DNA from: Rhexocercosporidium sp. MPI-PUGE-AT-0058
Lineage: Eukaryota > Ascomycota > Leotiomycetes > Helotiales
DNA: 64,000 nt
Direction: 5' to 3'
Assembly: GCA_020746875.1 (NCBI GenBank)
Contig: JAGTJL010000004.1
Coordinates: 992,001 to 1,056,000, forward strand
Under the pieces are notes generated by a model, which made no database searches, was not told the DNA's origin, and saw only the letters and a list, made by a program, of their open reading frames with translations. A program made the position numbers and the translations under genes. Shown one piece after another: positions 46,436 to 57,527 of this stretch (the stretch's first letter is position 1; each line of letters begins with the position of its first letter).

Positions 46436-48357
46436 TCATGTCCAATGTCGACTCCACGTCTGTTGTTCAACCTCATTCCCGAGAAACTGCATGAATCAAT
46501 ATGTGACTGTTCTGTATTCAATGATGACTGCATAGCGCGACGTACCTTGAAAGCCACTTCTGTGATATCCTGGAAACCTTCATTCAGTTCTGGACGTTTG
46601 TACCTACTAGCAAAACTCCTAAAGGCCATGCCGGGAAGTATGGTGCGTTTTTCAGGGTTCATCTACTCCAGCATTTAGCAATAGCTTCACATGTAAAGTT
46701 CTTATCTGGGGCATGGCAACACAAAATCTCGGCCTCGACAAATTAATTGGTTGAGGAGCAGGGGAATGCATACGGTGTTGTTGAGCGCTCGCACAGCATC
46801 ATTGTGTTCACAAATCTGAGATCCTGCTGTGAATAGTACGCAACGGATTGGGACAGAGTGCCTAGTAGCCAAGTCTATCCATTTCTTTCGGACGTCGGGA
46901 TCAGCATTGGTATTATCTAAGTTTTTGATTAGTCAGCACACACGCCATGGTAAGATACTACATACCAATTGCTACAGCCTTTCCATCCGTGAGGTACTCT
47001 CCGGCGACCTTGAGACACTTTTCCCGCTTCACAAGTATCAGATGATTTTCGCGGAAAGGTGCATAATGTGAAACATACAGTTTTTAGGATGTCTTGATTG
47101 ATTCTTGTGTAGCCAAGGGGTTCCAGGTTCTTCCAGTAGAATGTGGATTTTCCCGCAGCTGGGCTGCCGCAGAATAAGACAATATCGCATGGATTCTTCT
47201 TCTTGTAGGGCTCGATGGCTAGATGGATCTTAGTTGCGATTTGTGGAATATGGAGATACTATGTTACACATACCTTCCTCTGCAGACACTCCGAGATACT
47301 CACTTGGGTCAAAAGTGCGAGTGAACGGGCGTGGTGCTTCTCCAAGGAAATATTCCTCTGGGGTGTAGAATTTGATGCCAACATTATGCGCAAAGTTTCT
47401 GCTTCACGTTAGAGAGAATGAGTTCCACCATGCATGAGTGGAAAACGCACCTATCAGAACACGAGAAGTCCTTTGGCTGGCCGTTGAACGCTTCACGACC
47501 TCCAGCATCACCAACGAAAATCGAGTTTTCGACGTCAAGGTCATCCGGACGGATGCCATAGTCCTCGAGAAGTTCAGTCCACATTCCCGTCCTTGGCTTC
47601 CGATACATGTCTTTTCCAGTAGCTGCGTATATGCTTATCGGGATGTCCAGCTGACCGAACACGGCTGAGACCTTGGTCTTGAACGACACAAGTTTGGACA
47701 CACTCGTCCCTGGAGCTTTGGTATCGGGCTTCAAAGAGATACCGCCTTGATTGCTGACTACCACAACTCTGAACCTGTATAACAGTGAGTGACATGCTGC
47801 TTTTAGGGATGTGATGAAATTTTCAGACCCATCTTCCAGGTATAGTTTCTGAAGCGTAGCGGGGACAGATGAATGCCACCACTTCCAGTCCTTAGCATCA
47901 GTAGCAAACTTCTTGCCCGACGAAGTTTGAATAAGAGTCGAGTCCTACACATTGCATGACACGTCAAAAGTCGGTTCGAAAGGTACACAAGGGAAAGAGA
48001 CTCAAACTCACAAAGTCGAAGGCCGCAATCTTGTATCGCTTCATTTCTCCATCGGTAGGTTTTTGGTCCTTCGTAAAGTCTGTCGCCGGCTCGTACCTGC
48101 CAACAACGAGACTGTCTGGTGCATCGTCGTTCGGGGCTCGCTCTTGCCATGTGATCTTCTCGGGTGGCTTCTGCGACGACGGGGTGAAGAACGAAGCGAC
48201 GGCAGTTTCTACCAGAAATGTCAGTTTACACGTTGAAGCTGGCATTTTTGAGAGTACACACGTGTGGTGTTGGATTGGAGCTTGCGTCGCAAGGGAGGGG
48301 GGAAATCGTTGCGCTGTGGTCCGGCTTTCTTTTGGGGGCCTTCGAAGGGCTCGCCAT
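46436..48357 (-). CDS. pnk1: Polynucleotide kinase 3'-phosphatase, with an apparent one-base deletion in exon 1
   Basis: This DNA-repair enzyme restores 3'-hydroxyl and 5'-phosphate ends at strand breaks. Ten exons can be placed: 48357-48262, 48208-48012, 47944-47829, 47774-47451, 47398-47274, 47218-47079, 47026-46966, 46916-46774, 46662-46546 and 46486-46436. The phosphatase half has the HAD motif FDFDST (Asp residues near 97 and 99, split by intron 2), VVVSNQGGISLK and the late motif FVGDAGGR. The kinase half has the P-loop GSPAAGKST (about 303-311), then TNADPDVRKKW and TAGSQICEHNDAVR. All exons from the second on join in phase, with 1274 coding nt. Exon 1 (96 nt) is one base short: MASPSKAPKRK begins in one frame and PPPLRRKLQSNT ends in another, the change falling at a run of six G (48297-48302, plus strand). 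With that single base the protein would have 456 residues. A sequencing error is the likeliest cause. Confidence 0.85.
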
Positions 48358-49235
48358 GGCGACAAGATATCTCCGCAGAGTCTGGTTCAAGAAGATATCC
48401 AGCTCGGCGTCAAAATTCTGCTGCGGTATGCTGATGATTGAAGGAGAAAGTCGAGATAGAGTTGTCGCCTAAATACTGTAAGGCGAGCGAGGTCGAACGC
48501 GAGGACGTGCTTTCCTTGTCGCGCTAGCACCTGATCTCAACCGAGATTTCCTCAACCATCCAGGTCTTACCTGCTTCCTTGGAACACAAATCAGTATGGA
48601 TCAACGCTTAATTGTTGATTGTCTTTCGTTGCAACTTGGCTTTCACGAGTGTGAATCTGACAAGCCTCGCGTTGCATGAGGGCATGAAAGACTTCCTTCT
48701 CAGGTCCAGGTCTAGATATGCCTACAAGAAAACGGCAATACTTTTCACAATTTCCAGCTCTACTGTCTGACCACCAACAAGCTCTCTATAGGTCTGGGCG
48801 TTCCATCTGGACGCCTTGCTGTGCTTTCTGGCGAGTGGCCAATGACCAGCTCACGAGACATCGCATCTCTCTTCAACTTTGATTCTCCCCCATGCCTGGA
48901 GGCGCGCATCAATAGGCAGAAGTCAGGCCGTCATATGAACCAGTTCACATTGGGGTTCACTGGGGATTTTTGTGGCGTTCAGCTAGCATATCCCCCACCT
49001 TCTGACTAGCTGCCTTGTTTCCTCGCCTCATTATTTCCGTTTTGGGTCCACCGGAGTTTGTCCTGTCAGCAAACGGGTGTTTTGAGATCATACAAGAAAG
49101 CTCTCTTTCTAGCTCGCCTTGACAATTCTCGTCGATCAGAACTTTCCCATACTGCTTGTCATCAATCCAAAGTCATAGCCCGTCTAGATCTGTACAAGTC
49201 AAGTGCGAATCGTCACTTTCAGAGCAAGCGTTGAA
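48358..49235. other. Intergenic region between divergent genes
   Basis: This 0.9 kb lies between the start of the polynucleotide kinase gene and the start of the broken Zn2Cys6 gene, so it should hold both promoters. Frames are short. I see no specific element. Confidence 0.45.
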
Positions 49236-51250
49236 ATGTCGGAATTGGTGATTGACTTCGGCGACAAGGTTTTCTCCGAGTTCATCCAGTGGGACTCGGA
49301 GTGACTGGATTCTGATGTTCCGAATTGTTTCTCAGGGTCGGAAGCTTGTCCAGAGCTTGACCTTCCAGAAATAGCTTCAATGTCAGATTATTCGTTCTTC
49401 CTTGGCCTACCCGAATCTTACAATCAGCTCCATACCTTCCAATCTTATGCCGACGTGCCTTCCTCGATGATCCCTGACACTGAAGTACCAGTCTGTGATC
49501 GACTTCAGATGTCTTGGCTTCAGTTGGATTCACATACCCGGGCTCAGGGCAAAGATGACCCTTCCAGGCTCCATCACCTCGCCCTTCAGCCTTGTTCTCC
49601 TAAAGATGAATCTGCAGCAACTTCGGGGCCCGGCGGGGACGCGCTTCAAAGCTACCTGCACGAATTTGAGGCTAGGCCGAAGACTGTGTCTATGAGAAGA
49701 AAGAGAAAGCCATTTTCTCCTGATCGGCGAAGACAGGTTGACCAGCTACGGAAGGCTGGAACTTGTCTAGGTTGCAAGCTTACCAAGTCCGCGGTAAGTA
49801 GACAACTTTTCATAGTCCTGGGTCCAGTAGTGACGTTAGGTAGTGCCAACTGAGTCTTCCTTGTTCAACCTGCATCAAAATATGCGGCGATTCGAAATTA
49901 GGCAGGACTATTTGCACAAGACGTAGTCTTGTCCAAGAAAGATTTGCCCTAGGTATTACTCTTCCAATGGCGTGACCTCTAGCTGACGGTCTTAGATCTA
50001 TGGGATCGGGACTCGGATATTGTCTGGTTGAAACGAGAAGTTATCTATTTTGACGGACTGATAACAGCAATTCCAGTTGTTTTAGACATCCGTTCTGAAC
50101 CAGATACACAAGACCAATCTATTGGATTGAATGTACCACGGTGGACCTGTCTTCCAAGCCGGGTTGAAGAAAAGGTCAAACCTCTCGAGTTAAACGTCCA
50201 GCATTTCTCATATGAACAAAACAGTCAACGGGATGTGCTTCGCCTTGACTGGCTTGATAGTTTGGAAGTAGCGCCGCAGCATCGATACGCAATTCCCTTA
50301 GATCTACTCCCAAGTTTGGAGCATATTGAAGCATGGGCGTTGTCTATTTACAAGACGTCTCTTGGGAACGATCTAATACATCCAAGTCTTGGATGTTTTC
50401 GCTCGGCTTTTGTTAAATTTGCCGGGACCTATCATCTCAGCAACAAAGAAGTACCACACGTAAGACATTCAACATGCACGTTCAATTTTGACGACGTAGC
50501 GCCTTTTCCAGACCTGCCATTAATCCGGGTTCGAGCTGACGTTCGCAGAAAGAGATGGTCCACAAAGCAGTCCGGCTCACAATTCTACATGGAGTTTGGC
50601 GGCGTATATTAGTCGAAGACTCCCAGCAAATGGGGTAAGTCTCCGAAGTTGTTCATATTCAACTCGCCACAATCATTACTAAAGGCATCACCGACCTGGA
50701 GATTGATTTACTATTAGCCCTGCAAAAGCTTATTCTGGGCCCCAAGCGTCCAGGTAAAGACAACATGCTTCTCATTTGGACTTGTCTCTGGCTGTTAATC
50801 CTCACCTATCGCGAAACCATCGATGCCTGGTCGTCTCCGCAGCGCGAGCAGAAAGGACTACCGCAACTCGCTCGACATATGTATGATATGCTTGTCACAT
50901 TATATTCCGGCCTATTCCGACCGTCGTCACCCCTCCGTTTAAATTGGATGTTCGACGATATATACAAGTTATTTGGGAAAGACAACAGACTCATGTGCAG
51001 AATGGGAACGATCAAAACAGAGTTCACACAATCCGGTCAGCTAAATGCCCCCGTAGTCAGCGAAATGAAACGCTGACAAGGGCCGCACAGATAAGTTCGG
51101 AGGACATTCTCACCAGAAAGACGTCCTCATGGGGAAGCTAATCTTCGAACGTGAAATCAAAGGCATGAAGCGGTGGCAGAAAGACGAGTTTTACAAAAGG
51201 CATTATGAGTCGTCCAAGGTATACTATCCACTACGGGTCAGCACCTTCAG
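49236..51250 (+). pseudogene. Zn2Cys6 transcription-factor-like gene with a broken frame
   Basis: Pieces 49236-49793, 49844-49952 and 49996-50609 join in phase through well-formed introns. They encode a basic region (RRKRKPFSPDRRRQVDQLRK), then CLGCKLTKSAC and LPCSTC, the first five Cys of a Zn2Cys6 cluster; the sixth is at an unusual distance. The frame is open except for TGA at 49302, only 22 codons after the ATG, between two coding-like parts. A second break comes at TAG 50610. Coding-like sequence resumes after a possible intron (50635-50684) with ITDLEIDLLLALQKLILG and LIWTCLWLLILTYRET, stops at about 51074 and reappears in another frame at 51129. A start at 49380 would avoid the first stop but not the later ones. 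A missed exon structure is possible. Fungal regulators of this class often sit in variable regions. Confidence 0.5.
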
Positions 51251-51630
51251 CTACCCCGACCCTCGGTGGCCAGTCCAGAAGTCAATTTCATATATTCCAA
51301 CTGATGAGCGATGGATTTTTTGCCTCGGGGATTCATGTGAGGATGGGATACTGTAAATTTACAGTTTTCGTTAGCTGCTGGCGATTCCTCGTCTTCTCAC
51401 AGGGACACCTGGTTGTAGACAGGGCGACGATTCGTTTTAAGAGCCTGCGATTGTACCAAGGAAGTTGCACCTTTCCGTCGATTTTCTTGATCCCCGGTCC
51501 GATAGCATATTAAAAAAGAGTTTCCCACCTCCTTTCGTGATACAGGCATGGAGACAGTAGTGCAACACATAGAAACGTAGACATCGTGCCTTTCGTGCAA
51601 GTAGAGCTTATTCTCATTATACTTACATGC
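51251..51630. other. Intergenic region
   Basis: A short spacer between the broken Zn2Cys6 gene and the 3' end of ndc1. The reading frame at 51129-51356 may be the last remnant of the former. Nothing else is visible. Confidence 0.45.
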
Positions 51631-53626
51631 CTATTTTGCTTGTGCCATCTCCGGTTTCTTCGGAGCAGGTGTAGCAGCCATCCTAGCAGCTCTCATCTCA
51701 CTCTGACTCAACCTCAAATCCTCACTGTAGTCACCAAACGCGTTAACCAGCGCATTCAGTCCGTTCTTGCATGCCTCTAATACAATATCAACCTCAGGAC
51801 ATTCCTGTTTCTTTTCAATATCCGTCCAGTGAAAGCCTAGGTTTGCCTTCAATGTCTCCAGTTTCATCACCGTCGCCGTCAGCGTCTGAATGATTAGCTT
51901 CACGTCCCTCTGGACATGGCCATACTCGTCCTCTGTCAGACTGCATACGGAAAATCTGGTGACTGCGTCAACAGCGTCAACAAGGACGCCAACATCGCCG
52001 TGTGGCTGCCCAAGCACGATAGCCGTTATCCTCCTTCTGTACGTTTGTCGGAACGGCCAGCTGACAGGGTATTCTAGAAGGACAAGCGCCCATGTTTTGA
52101 GCATTGCGGTGAAGCTTTGTTCTTCCTGGTTTACTGGACTTAACATCGTCTCTGCCTTCTCTAGAAGCTTTCTCGCTCGTGGTGATACTGGGTCAGGGGG
52201 AGATTGACCATGGTTCTTTGCGATTTGGCCAATGGACTCACGGGTGCCGCGCTTCTTTGGCTTGGTGAAGATATCAGTCTGTTGTATGGGCTGGGCCATG
52301 CGGGGAAGCCCTTGAATCGGAGGCCCTGGGACCCTCGCAGGATCTGGTGCTGCTGTACTTGGCGGTCTCTCGTAGTCGGCAATGCGTATCTGGATGCCGT
52401 TGATGACCTCCAAGCACACTGCCAGTATTTGCGACCATGTAGATCCACCCGGTCTGTCGATATCTGTATATATCTGTTTCCGGCGACCCTGGAAACGCTC
52501 TCCTATGTAGACAAGCTCCCAAAATGCAAAAGCCTTCATGTCATTAGTCGAGACTCAAAATACCGGAGTCAATATAACTCACTCTAGTCTGTAGCTTCTT
52601 GCCCTTCAAACCCGACAACAAGCTTCCATTTGGATCTCGGGACTCATATGTGATAGGCCGCGTGTTCTTGAGTGGCTCCTGTGCAACATATGCAGAGAAA
52701 GCTGCATTTGTGACTTCCCACAACAGTATGAGTAAGAATCCAGATGTGGCAGAGTTCTTTAAGACACTCCAGTGGAAAGGCTTCGTAGAGGGAACAGAGC
52801 TCGATTTGGAAAGAGTCCAGAAGAGTGTTGCCCATTGCCTTGTGAAGCCCCATGCCATACTCCGGATCGAAGGAAGAAGTCCTAGATCCAGTATGTAGAT
52901 AACGGGGAAAGTAATGGCGACTATGACAGCCCGCTTCAGAGCGCTCATGGCAATGGAGGGGAGTTTTGCCTGGAATTGCTCGGCAGGGGAGGTCACAACT
53001 TGTTTCGATTCCTTCGTAGCTCCTAAAGGCTTCGTCTTTACGGCAGGTATGTCGATTCGATCATAGTCGTAGAAGAGGTGGAAGGCTGCTTGAACGACAG
53101 CGAGGAACAGCAGGAAGCTGGTGAGGTAGATCGGCTTCTCGTTGAGGATCGTGCGATCCGTTTTGGGCATCAACTTTATTCTATTCAGATCCTGATCCTT
53201 CGATGCCGACCAAACGTAGACTTCGCTGAAGAACCATGCTGAGAGAAGGTACCATCCTATGGTCTGAGGAACCTGATAAGTGGTCGCATATTTCCGGAAG
53301 GTATCCCAGGGTGAGTACGATGTTCGCAGACCGACGTGTAGTTGACCAATTCGAGGTATGAATATCATGAAGCCGGGTATGAAGAGGAGAAGGGCCCGTA
53401 TACCAGCTTTTCCTATTGGGAACCATGACCAGAAGACTGCAAATCATGGTTAGAACACTGCTTCTCAGCGCGCAGCCTGGAAACACTCACAAGAATTCTT
53501 TTCTCCAATGAGGATTGATTCAACGTAGCAAAGCGCCAAAACGATTGCTGACGCCAATGAGAACCATTTGTGCAACGCAGGAGTGAGAAAGTCCTTGTAC
53601 GGACGAATTCGCGGCGTGGGCGCCAT
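51631..53626 (-). CDS. ndc1: Ndc1 nuclear pore / spindle pole body membrane protein
   Basis: Ndc1 is a transmembrane nucleoporin that anchors pore complexes and, in yeasts, spindle pole bodies in the nuclear envelope. Three exons, 53626-53491, 53436-52583 and 52533-51631, join in phase into 630 residues. The N-terminus RPYKDFLTPALHKWFS is followed by several hydrophobic segments: SLASAIVLALCYVESILI, IRALLLFIPGFMIF, TIGWYLLSAWFFSEVYVW, IYLTSFLLFLAVVQAAFHLF and AVIVAITFPVIYILDLGLL among them, giving about six helices in the first half. After SGFLLILLWEVTNAAFSAYV the protein is soluble: AFAFWELVYIGERFQGRRK, a Pro-rich linker and a helical C-terminus. Order and length fit fungal Ndc1. It shares a promoter with pep12. 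Confidence 0.87.
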
Positions 53627-53873
53627 CTTGTCAGATCATCGTTGGTCGCGAAGGAGCTGGAAATATATTGTATGTTGACATTCAAAAATAAACGGGAAGC
53701 ATTGTTTGACGCCAGCCTCGCTCGCCAAGACCAAGGCTTCCAAATCAAGGCTAGCAGGCGGGTGGGTACGTCAACCATCACGAGCCTCTCTCTTATCAAC
53801 AGGCAACGAAGATTGAATCTGTACATAAACCATCACCTCTTCGACCTACAGGACCACAAACCCACACTTCAGA
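53627..53873. promoter_or_regulatory. Shared divergent promoter of ndc1 and pep12
   Basis: Only 247 bp separate the two start codons, so both 5' UTRs and both core promoters are packed here. No TATA box is obvious. Confidence 0.5.
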
Positions 53874-54744
53874 ATGTCGTTCGATCAGTTATCATCTCTG
53901 GAGTCGCAGCCTACGACTATGCGAAGACAAGATGATCCGCAATACGCAGACGACCCCGAGTTCCAGAAGTTGTCGCAAGACCTAATGACGAAGTTGTTTA
54001 CTTTGACGGGCAATATCTCAAGGCTATCGAATGAGGTCAATCTACTGGGCACGAAGAGAGATACGGAGCGAGTTAGGGAGAGAGTGCATGATCTCTTGGA
54101 GGAGTCGAAGGATACATTCAAAGAGGTTGGCGAGGGTGTCAAGACTATACAATCATGGGAGGATGTCAGCGTAGGTTTACTTGGTCATTCAATGCAGTGC
54201 GGCTCTAATTTCGGATTAGCCATCGCAAAAATATACACAGCAAAAGCTTGCTCGAGAATTCCAGAACAACCTCTCAGAGTTCCAAGCCGTACAACGACAA
54301 GCGCTCGAGAAGCAACGATCATCAGCAACAGCGGCGCGGACTGCTTTGGATGACCAGCAGTCATCTGGTGCCGAAGGAGTCCAGCAATTTGGGCAACAAC
54401 AGCAGCAGTCCCAGCAAGAGCTGAGACTCGCATCGCAGGACGAAGTCGACTTCCAGGACTCGTTGATCGTGGAGCGGGAAGCAGAGATCCGGAATATTGA
54501 GCAGGGCGTTACAGAGCTGAACGAGCTGTTCAGAGATGTTGCACACATCGTCAACGAACAAGGCGAGCTTCTTGACAATATCCACGAAAATGTCGAGAAT
54601 ACAAGAACAGATACAAGAGGGGCAGATCTGGAGTTGAGGAGTGCGGCAAGATATCAGAGGAATGCTCGATCGAAAGCATGCTGCTTGTTGTTGATTTTGG
54701 CGGTCATTCTGACAGTTGTTATACTGGCAGCTACCTTGGGTTAG
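53874..54744 (+). CDS. pep12: Pep12/syntaxin-7-type endosomal Qa-SNARE
   Basis: Pep12 is the t-SNARE of late endosomes and receives Golgi-derived vesicles bound for the vacuole. Two exons, 53874-54170 and 54220-54744, give 273 residues. The N-terminal three-helix region includes KLSQDLMTKLFTLTGNISRL and LLGTKRDTERVRERVHDLLE. Exon 2 opens with PSQKYTQQKLAREFQ, a normal continuation, followed by a Gln-rich segment. The SNARE helix (about 180-238) contains the zero-layer Gln in HIVNEQGELLDNIHENVENT, as in Qa-SNAREs. A single C-terminal anchor follows (about 252-272, CCLLLILAVILTVVILAATL). Pep12 rather than Vam3 or Tlg2 is preferred by overall layout; the last choice is not certain. Confidence 0.87.
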
Positions 54745-55453
54745 AACATTGCTGACTGCATTGGGGGTGTATTATTTTGAGGAGTTTGGGTCTCTCGATG
54801 AGCATGGCCATGTCTAGTTTACATTCGTTTCGAGTCTTGTACCATTCGAGGCAGAAAGGGTGGAAGAATAATCAGATGAATTTTGATTGAAGGAGGCAGC
54901 TCTCAGTCAAACGCATTGTTTGTCATGGATTCAGTCCTTTCCGCATTGCCCGAACATGTGCCTCTTCAACAAGTATGCACCGCAAAGTTATCAATATTGA
55001 GTGCCATGAGAGTCTGTTTTGAATCGCGGGGTTATTAAAATAGCCGACGGCGATTAATTTGGTCCCGGGCTTAAGCTGAGGAGGCTTGGTCTTTGAACAG
55101 TTCTCGTCCTCCAACGTCTAGACTACTGCGAGCCGTGGAGTCACGAAGCAGCATTTCATTGATGCAGTTCTATCAGATAATCGCAGCCACCAGACGCACC
55201 CCAACTCCCCAGCAGCCAGTAATAGCCGAAAGGTTGCGATTACGGCGCACCCCTAGGCCGAAACACTGATTGTGATGTCAGTTTGCGGGCATGGCGGGGC
55301 CGGGATTTGTGCCAGCCTCGAGTACATAATGGAGCTGTGCTCCAGCATCATACGACTTTCGCGTTCTGGCGTCTGTCTATAACTCTTTAGCTCCTTAAAT
55401 TCGCCCTTCTTTCTCATCTTCCAGTTTGTACAATTGGCCTATAGATTTTCATC
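54745..55453. other. Intergenic region, 3' UTR of pep12 and promoter of ach1
   Basis: This 0.7 kb contains no convincing frame. The right half is the ach1 promoter; two hexamers matching the CreA consensus SYGGRG are present (55207-55212 on the minus strand, 55294-55299 on the plus strand). The last 80 bp before the start are C/T-rich. Confidence 0.5.
55207..55299. promoter_or_regulatory. Two candidate CreA (carbon repressor) sites before ach1
   Basis: CTGGGG (minus strand, 55207-55212) and GCGGGG (plus strand, 55294-55299) match SYGGRG. CreA/Mig1 represses acetate-related genes on glucose in filamentous fungi, which would suit this gene. The consensus is short and will occur by chance, so this is only suggestive. 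Confidence 0.3.
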
Positions 55454-57527
55454 ATGTCTGGTCTCCTAAACGCTTCAGCTGCGCTGAAGTCTCGCGTCAA
55501 GAGACCCTCGATGCTCAACAAGCTTGCCCATCCTGAAGATTTGATAAAATATTTCCCTAATGGCGCGTATATTGGCTGGTCTGGATTTACGGGTGTTGGA
55601 TATCCTAAGTAAGTTTCAATTGCATTGCATTGCTTTCCTTTCACTGCGTATTCCTCTACAAGCTCTCCTTACCATTTTAAACCGGCAGCTTCGGCATGCT
55701 CAATTGTACATGGCTAACACTTTTATAGAAAGATCCCGGCGATGCTCGCAGACCATGTCGAGAAGAATAGCTTGCAGGGCAAGCTTAAATACTCCCTCTT
55801 CGTGGGTGCCAGCTCAGGAGCCGAGACCGAAAACAGATGGGCAGCGTTGAACATGATTGAGAGACGAGCTCCTCATCAGGTTGGGAAGGCAATCGCGAAG
55901 GGAATCAACAATGGAGACATAAAGTTTTTTGACAAGCATCTCTCGATGTTCCCATCGGATCTAGTCTACGTGAGTTGCTGCTATTCTCCTAGCTATCTCA
56001 TCTATTAGTAGGACTTGGCAGGGGAAGTAAATAAAGCGAGTGCTGGGTCAAGCAGTACCTACTGCAATTGCAAAGTTCTAGCACTAATTAGGGGGGATGT
56101 CTGGATAAACTATTGGATTTCGGGTTACCCCTCAAAGTACAATTTGGGTTTTTTGGATATTTGTGCCTCTCGATATCTAAAGCTTTAGAATGCTTCCGAA
56201 CATTGAAAACGTTCAGATAGATAAGGGCCAAGGGCCTCTCATTCTGCAGTTCTTGGATATTTGCTGACTAGTGAAATAGGGCTTTTACACTAAGGACAAA
56301 CCAAATAACAAACTGGATGTTGTTGTAGTTGAAGCGTCTGCGATCCTCGAGGATGGTGGCATTGTGCCCGGCGCCTCTGTTGGAGCATCTCCAGAACTTA
56401 TCCAAATGGCAGACAAGGTCAGTTCGAAACCATGCTGTCTCTTGTCACTCCCCTGAATTCTGATAAGCTGCTAGATCATCATCGAAGTCAACACAGCTAT
56501 TCCATCAATGGAAGGACTACACGACATTACCATGTCTCAAATCCCACCTCACCGTAAGCCATACTTGATCATGGCTCCCGAAGATCGTATTGGCACGACG
56601 TCCATCCCTATTGATACCGAGAAGGTCGTTGCAATCATCGAATCAGATTACCAAGATCAGACACTACCAAATACCCCACCCGACGCATCATCAGCAGCAA
56701 TTGCAAGACATTTGATCGAATTTCTCGAGCATGAAGTTGCACGTGGCCGCCTCCCTCCCAACCTCCTACCTCTTCAATCTGGAATTGGAAACATCGCGAA
56801 TGCAGTTATTGGCGGACTTGCTGAGTCCAAGTTCGAGAATCTGAAGGTATGGACTGAGGTGTTGCAGGACACATTCCTCGACCTGTTCGACAGTGGCAAG
56901 CTAGAATTTGCAACTGCAACTTCCATCCGCTTCTCTCCCGAAGGGTTCAAGCGATTCTACGATAACTGGGATCAATACCATAACAAACTCCTCTTGCGAT
57001 CCCAACAAGTTTCGAATTCGCCCGAAATCATTCGCCGTCTGGGTGTCATCGGCATGAACACCCCCGTGGAAGTCGATATCTACGCCCATGCCAACAGTAC
57101 TTGTGTGATGGGTTCTCGCATGCTGAATGGACTCGGTGGCTCAGCCGATTTCCTCCGCTCAGCTAAGTACAGTATCATGCACACACCATCTACACGACCT
57201 TCCAAATCAGATCCCCACGGCTTGAGCTGTATCGTACCCATGTGCACACACGTGGACCAGACCGAGCACGACCTTGACGTGATCGTCACCGAGCAAGGTC
57301 TGGCAGATGTACGAGGATTGAGTCCAAAGGAGCGAGCCAAGGTCATCATCGAGAAGTGCGCCCACCCTGACTACAAGCCTATCTTGGAAGACTACTTCAA
57401 GAAGGCAGAGTTCGAATGTATGCGAAGAGGATGGGGACACGAGCCTCACCTTCTGTGGAACAGCTTCGATATGCACAAGGCCCTCGACCAAGAGGGAAGC
57501 ATGAAGAAGATCAAGACATGGGGGTGA
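55454..57527 (+). CDS. ach1: Acetyl-CoA hydrolase / CoA transferase Ach1
   Basis: Ach1 is a mitochondrial enzyme that moves CoA from succinyl- or propionyl-CoA to acetate and can hydrolyse acetyl-CoA. Four exons, 55454-55608, 55729-55969, 56280-56417 and 56475-57527, join in phase into 528 residues, the usual length. Landmarks are [89 protein letters not shown] and [16 protein letters not shown], which holds the catalytic Glu of CoA transferases. The motif [16 protein letters not shown] closes the protein. The intron between exons 2 and 3 (310 nt) is much longer than its neighbours. Identity is very secure. Confidence 0.96.

Noticed and set aside
46424..46678. 84-codon plus-strand frame
   Set aside because: It is antisense to the last two exons of the polynucleotide kinase gene.
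49380..49853. Start of the Zn2Cys6 gene at 49380 as an intact gene
   Set aside because: It avoids the first stop, but the later breaks at 50610 and after 51050 remain.
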